Positions 52,622-56,381 of a stretch of 56,381 nucleotides of DNA are shown here, one piece after another. This stretch comes from Roseburia sp. CAG:10041_57 (GTDB lineage Bacteria > Bacillota > Clostridia > Lachnospirales > Lachnospiraceae): contig MNTL01000057.1 of NCBI GenBank assembly GCA_001916965.1, forward strand, positions 1-56,381, read 5' to 3'. The notes under the pieces are model-generated. The model was given only the letters and a program-made list of their open reading frames with translations. It searched no databases and was not told the origin of the DNA. How positions within the stretch are numbered: position 1 is the first letter of the stretch; each line of letters begins with the position of its first letter. A program made the translations under genes and the position numbers.

Positions 52622-53530
52622 TCAAAGATATAATTCTTTATCATATAATTCCTTCATTTCCTTTATCATTGTGTGTACTTTATTCTGAATCTCTTCCGGC
52701 TCAATCACCCTGGCATAAGGACCATAAGACAATATATAATCATAAAACCAGCTCTCTCTGGCATTTGATATCGTACAGACCAGCCCCTCCTTGCGCTCAA
52801 TAATGGCAGAAGCCGGCAGCTCATCATATATACGATATGCCATACATTTCTGTACCAGAATTTTCACAGCAAAGGCAGGCTCCTTTACAAGATAATGTCT
52901 TGGTTCTTCTTTTGGCAGAACCAAGGGGTCAAATCTCTCTTCCAAAACAATAAGATGCGCCATCCTGTGCAATTTAAAATAACGAAAATCCTGTCTTTTC
53001 TCACAAAATCCATACAAATACCACGCCTGCGCCCGAAATACCAGCTTGCAGGGACGTATCGTCCGAAACTCTGGGACTCCTTTTTTCATATAATCAAAGG
53101 AAAGCTTCTTATGCGACAGAATTGCGCCTTTTAACTGGCGAAATCTATCCCGGTCAAAATTACCTTCATTCCAGGTGTCCAGCTCTATCTCGATCCAGTC
53201 CTGTGCTACCTCTCCAAAGAAATCTTCAAGGCGGCTAAGAGCCTGTTTCTCATCATCATAGGCAACCGTTCCCAATACTTTCATGGAGGACAAAATGCTG
53301 CTTTTCTCTTCTTCCGTCAGGACTTTCTTATTTAATACAAAATCAGAAAGCAGGGAAATTCCACCTCCCCTGCCTCTGGTTGCATATATTGGTATTCTGG
53401 CTTCGGACAGCTTTTCAATATCACGATTTATCGTTCTTACCGAAACTTCCAGCTTATCAGCTAATTCTTTCGCTGTCATGCTGTCTCTTTCCATTAACAG
53501 ATATACGATCTGAAACAATCTGGCTACCAT
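52622..53530 (-). CDS. WYL-domain transcriptional regulator (YafY/DeoR-type)
   Basis: 302 aa. An N-terminal winged helix (MTAKELADKLEVSVRTINRD) is followed by a WYL domain (about 140-210; WYLYGFCEKRQDFRYFKLHR) and a WCX C-terminal extension. The ligand is unknown. Start: GAGG lies seven bases before the ATG at 53530; a frame-matching ATG four codons upstream overlaps that site. A truncated GyrI-like gene overlaps its 5' end and a truncated HAD gene abuts its 3' end. Confidence 0.85.
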   Translation of the reverse strand: MVARLFQIVYLLMERDSMTAKELADKLEVSVRTINRDIEKLSEARIPIYATRGRGGGISLLSDFVLNKKVLTEEEKSSILSSMKVLGTVAYDDEKQALSRLEDFFGEVAQDWIEIELDTWNEGNFDRDRFRQLKGAILSHKKLSFDYMKKGVPEFRTIRPCKLVFRAQAWYLYGFCEKRQDFRYFKLHRMAHLIVLEERFDPLVLPKEEPRHYLVKEPAFAVKILVQKCMAYRIYDELPASAIIERKEGLVCTISNARESWFYDYILSYGPYARVIEPEEIQNKVHTMIKEMKELYDKELYL

Positions 53531-53762
53531 ACAATACCTCATTTTTTACCGTTCTTATCGGATAGCCTTCTTTCTCATAATCCGAATACAGACCAATAGC
53601 ATAAGTATTGACTCTGTTCCTGGTTCCACTTACATTCTCCGGTGTATACAGTTTCTGCCATAACCCACTGATGACAGCGCCCATCTTCGGATCATCATTA
53701 CTCGTTCTTCCGGCAAATCCTACTATGGTTTTCTCTTTCAGTTCTACAATTTCATAATTCAT
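53457..53762 (-). pseudogene. Truncated GyrI-like (effector-binding) domain protein
   Basis: 101 aa. The start MNYEIVELKEKTIVGFAGRT and AIGLYSDYEKEGYP match the first ~65 residues of GyrI-like/AraC effector-binding proteins, which normally run to about 150. After that the frame runs into the WYL gene in another register and stops. The good ribosome site (AGGAGG) remains, so a short peptide is still made, and ribosomes may feed into the WYL start. It is best read as a gene cut off by a recombination event. Confidence 0.7.
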
Positions 53763-53977
53763 TTTGAATCCTCCTAGACATATTTTATTTTTGTTTACGT
53801 CCAAAGGATATCATTCTATATATGACATAGTATGGCATATTTAACAAGAAAGTCAAATTATTTATTGTTAGTTTCCTCATTCTGGTTTCATAACATTTGT
53901 GCTACAATAAAGTGTATTAGGGGGATTTGCACACACAAAATTCCCTGAATCTATAATAAAAATCGGAGGAAATGATT

Positions 53978-55135
53978 ATGCTTTGCATAAAAAACGGACT
54001 AATCCATGATGCTGTATCAGCCACTCCTTATGTAGGTGATATTTTAGTAGAAAATGGTAAAATTACGCAGATTCTTCCTGCAAACAGCTGCAAGGAAGCT
54101 GAGACAGTGATTGATGCCACCGGACTTAACGTTTATCCCGGTCTGGTAGATGCGCACAGTCATCTTGGCTTGGACGGATATGCCATTGGTTTTGAAGGAC
54201 AGGATTATAATGAAATGAATGACATCCTCACTCCACAGCTTCGTGCCATTGACGGCATCAACCCACAGGATGAGACTTTACAGCTTGCCCTGGAAGGCGG
54301 TGTAACATGTGTAGGTACGGGTCCTGGAAGTTCTAATGTTCTAGGTGGTATGTTCGTTGCCATGAAACCCTTTGGTCGCAGAATAGATGACATGATTGTC
54401 AAGTTTCCTGTTGCCATGAAATGTGCGTTTGGTGAAAATCCCAAAAGATGCTATAAAGACAAAAACAATTATTCACGAATGTCTACTGCTTCCAAACTTC
54501 GTGAAATGCTTTTTAAAGCAAGAGAATATCAGGCGAAGTTAGATGCTGCCGCAGAAGATCCTTCTAAAAAGCCTGCTTATGATATGAAATTAGAAGCCCT
54601 TCTTCCCGTTCTGCGCAGGGAAATCCCTCTAAAGGCTCATGCCCACAGAGCAGATGACATTTTCACAGCAATCCGCATTGCAAAAGAATTTGATGTAAAG
54701 CTTACTATTGAACATTGTACAGACGGTGCCCTGATCGCAGAAGATCTGGCAAAAGAAAATTATCCGGTTGCAGTTGGTCCTTCTTTTGGACACGCTACCA
54801 AATATGAATTAAAAAATAAATCCTTCAAGACACCCGGTATTTTATCAAAGGCTGGTTGTCAGGTTTCTATCATTACAGATGCCCCTGTCATTCCACAGCA
54901 GTATCTTTCCCTTTGTGCCGGGCTTGCCGTAAAATCAGGTATGGATGCTTTTGAAGCATTAAAAGCCATTACCATTCACCCTGCAAAGCACCTTGGCATT
55001 GCCGACAGAGTAGGAAGTATTGAGGTTGGAAAAGACGGCGACTTTGTCATTAGTGATGGTAACATCATGGATTCTGCCACAGAGGTAAATTATACCATTG
55101 TAAATGGTACAGTTGCTTTTTCTCAGGTTGATTAA
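53978..55135 (+). CDS. Amidohydrolase (imidazolonepropionase/dihydroorotase-like)
   Basis: 385 aa TIM-barrel metal hydrolase. The metal motif VDAHSHLGLDG follows an N-terminal beta sandwich with GLNVYPGL. KAHAHRADDI, TIEHCTDG and the late ITDAPVIPQQYLSL give further His and Asp ligands. The IGKD-like GSIEVGKDGDFVI closes the barrel as usual. The substrate is unknown; a cyclic amide or a peptide-like compound is likely. Start: GGAGGA lies seven bases before the ATG at 53978; the ATG two codons upstream is too close to it. Confidence 0.85.
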   Translation: MLCIKNGLIHDAVSATPYVGDILVENGKITQILPANSCKEAETVIDATGLNVYPGLVDAHSHLGLDGYAIGFEGQDYNEMNDILTPQLRAIDGINPQDETLQLALEGGVTCVGTGPGSSNVLGGMFVAMKPFGRRIDDMIVKFPVAMKCAFGENPKRCYKDKNNYSRMSTASKLREMLFKAREYQAKLDAAAEDPSKKPAYDMKLEALLPVLRREIPLKAHAHRADDIFTAIRIAKEFDVKLTIEHCTDGALIAEDLAKENYPVAVGPSFGHATKYELKNKSFKTPGILSKAGCQVSIITDAPVIPQQYLSLCAGLAVKSGMDAFEALKAITIHPAKHLGIADRVGSIEVGKDGDFVISDGNIMDSATEVNYTIVNGTVAFSQVD

Positions 55136-55154
55136 TAGATAAAACTATCAAATA

Positions 55155-55189
55155 AATACAGGCAATGCAACCCACGCATTGCCTGTATT
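55155..55189. terminator. Probable terminator shared by the amidohydrolase and SPL-type genes
   Basis: AATACAGGCAATGC, seven-base loop, GCATTGCCTGTATT. It lies between the two convergent genes and overlaps the last base of the SPL-type gene. Confidence 0.65.
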
Positions 55190-56067
55190 CATATGTCACG
55201 CAGTGACATTTGTTCATATTTTTGTGGGAACTCATGAAGATACTGAAAGCACTCTTTGATCTGATATATCATTCCATTTTTCACACATACTTCCTTAAAA
55301 ATCTCTAACAGATTCTCATTATTGGGACTTGGAATATCATATGCATTTCCATAGGTTCTGATATATTTATTCTTTATACCCGGAAAATGTTTATCCAGTG
55401 CTTTGTAAAAATACTCTCTATTACCGTCCCGCAATGTAACTCCCATTCCAAAGCATATAATGCCTTTTACTCCTGCTTCTACACAGTACTCAAGGATTCC
55501 CCTGATATTTTCTTCTGTATCATTAATGAGTGGCAATATAGGAGTAAGCCAGACAACTGTAGGGATTCCAGCTTCCTTAAATTGCAGCAGAGTTTCAAAA
55601 CGTTCTTTGGTTGTGGAAACATTTGGCTCCAGTATCTTGCAGAGCGTTTCATCATAGGTCGTCATTGTCATCTGGACAACTGCTTTGGTTTTATCGTTGA
55701 TTGACTTTAACAAATCCATATCTCTAAGTACTCTGGTTGATTTTGTCTGAACTGCTACTCCATATTCATATTGATCTATTAACTCCAGACATTTGCGGGT
55801 AAGCTTCAGATTTTCTTCTATATGAAGATAGGGATCACACATAGCTCCTGTTCCGATCATGCATTTTTTCCGCTTAGATTTTAATGCCTTTTCCAAAAGC
55901 TGTGGTGCATTTATCTTCACCTCGATGTCTTCAAATTCATGTGTAAAGCCATAGCACTTACTCCTGCTGTCACAATAAATACACCCATGTGTACAGCCAC
56001 GGTAAATATTCATACCATTATTACTGGAAAGTATTCCTTTTGCTTCTACAAAATGCATCCCCTTCAC
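55189..56067 (-). CDS. SPL-family (spore-photoproduct-lyase-like) radical SAM protein
   Basis: 292 aa. NNGMNIYRGCTHGCIYCDSR carries CxxxCxxC in the form used by the SPL/Rv2578c branch. MIGTGAMCDPYLHIEENLKL and VAVQTKSTRVLRDMDLL are family-typical. True spore photoproduct lyase is longer and has extra motifs not seen here, so DNA repair should not be assumed. Start: a GTG at 56067 is ten bases after GGAG; an ATG three codons later lacks spacing to any ribosome site. Its promoter overlaps a palindrome. Confidence 0.82.
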   Translation of the reverse strand: MKGMHFVEAKGILSSNNGMNIYRGCTHGCIYCDSRSKCYGFTHEFEDIEVKINAPQLLEKALKSKRKKCMIGTGAMCDPYLHIEENLKLTRKCLELIDQYEYGVAVQTKSTRVLRDMDLLKSINDKTKAVVQMTMTTYDETLCKILEPNVSTTKERFETLLQFKEAGIPTVVWLTPILPLINDTEENIRGILEYCVEAGVKGIICFGMGVTLRDGNREYFYKALDKHFPGIKNKYIRTYGNAYDIPSPNNENLLEIFKEVCVKNGMIYQIKECFQYLHEFPQKYEQMSLRDI

Positions 56068-56082
56068 GCTTCGCTTTCTCCA

Positions 56083-56117
56083 ATATTAAAGTGTTATTAT
56101 TATAGCACTTTTAATAT
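56083..56117 (-). promoter_or_regulatory. Extended -10 promoter overlapped by a palindrome, upstream of the SPL-type gene
   Basis: On the minus strand TGCTATAAT (56107-56099) is an extended -10. It sits in the middle of an inverted repeat with arms ATATTAAAGTG (56083-56093) and CACTTTTAATAT (56106-56117), one base unpaired. A dimeric repressor binding here would block the promoter. The regulator is not known. Confidence 0.6.
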
Positions 56118-56130
56118 GCCAACTGTATGA

Positions 56131-56381
56131 CATATTTATTACCGCTCCTATCTCAGCAATATGACTAACAATGACAATATTATATCTCCTTTGCAATTAT
56201 TTCCGCATTTATGGGAAATTGACGAAACTGCTCACCGTAGAGTGGAACAGATAATGACTGAACTTCTGGAGAAAAATCCGGCTCCGGATAAGTCAACCCA
56301 ACAGCTTGCTTGGGTGCAGCACATGAGTAGTCTAAAAGCACAGGCGGAGGAAATAGTTAATGCAGAACTGATTTTTTGCTA
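56131..56381 (+). pseudogene. TnpV-like transposon protein fragment, runs to the window edge
   Basis: The plus-strand frame is open from 56131 to the end. HLWEIDETAHRRVEQIM, QLAWVQHMSSLKAQAEEIVN and AELIF match the C-terminal half of TnpV, a small protein carried by Tn-type conjugative/mobile elements of Clostridia. The N-terminal third is missing, and only an ATG at 56161 without a ribosome site could start it. It signals the edge of a decayed or adjacent mobile element. Confidence 0.6.

Overview
The window looks like chromosome of an anaerobic, gut-type Clostridia, most likely Lachnospiraceae (Bacillota). Reasons seen in the sequence: moderate to low GC, strong AGGAGG-type ribosome binding sites, a long SRP RNA with an Alu domain, a FabK-based fatty-acid operon with fused AccD-AccA, many radical-SAM enzymes, an L-fucose isomerase/DUF4867 sugar operon and cyclic-di-GMP enzymes. 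The family assignment is inference; no rRNA is present. Most genes are on the minus strand.

Layout. 0.3-3.1 kb: rRNA methyltransferase and sodium:alanine symporter. 3.2-8.7 kb: a minus-strand cluster of M13 metallopeptidase, SH3-like exported protein, a DnaQ exonuclease/Mesh1-like HD fusion and a D,D-carboxypeptidase; the last two overlap by 4 bp, and the SH3-like module recurs in two of the exported proteins. 8.8-12.7 kb: a phosphodiesterase, then an accessory stretch bracketed by two copies of a MITE-like element (8-bp target duplications). It holds a probable non-coding RNA with a ~14-nt GACATC repeat, an orphan Phd-type antitoxin and a PAP2 protein. 12.7-16.3 kb: PHP protein, ComEC-like hydrolase, small proteins and a diguanylate cyclase.

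16.3-25.3 kb: fatty-acid synthesis operon acpP-fabK-fabD-fabG-fabF-fabZ-accDA-fabK-like-fabH-marR, with two FabT-type palindromes upstream of acpP. accB and accC are absent and there are two FabK-like reductases. 25.5-32.2 kb: DUF3048 lipoprotein, SRP RNA (27.2-27.5 kb), MalY aminotransferase, TadA, NrdG-like activase and a PucR/CdaR regulator. 32.2-32.4 kb: a second MITE-like family. 32.5-37.5 kb: sugar ABC ATPase, YesL-like membrane protein, HD-GYP protein, GNAT, 2-hydroxyacid dehydrogenase. 37.5-42.4 kb: YitT protein and the sugar operon DUF4867-isomerase-FGGY kinase.

42.6-47.5 kb: TrmL, aminotransferase, Lrp regulator, AIR-synthase/HypE-like protein and VanW protein. 47.5-52.4 kb: small membrane protein, hypothetical protein, and a tight operon of glycosyltransferase, B12-radical-SAM protein, endonuclease III and exonuclease. 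52.4-56.4 kb looks rearranged: a WYL regulator sits between a truncated HAD hydrolase and a truncated GyrI-like protein, followed by an amidohydrolase, an SPL-type radical-SAM protein and a TnpV fragment at the right edge.

Most promising for follow-up: the GACATC-repeat RNA, the exonuclease-alarmone-hydrolase fusion in a cell-wall cluster, the MITE families, and the double FabT operator nested in a larger palindrome.
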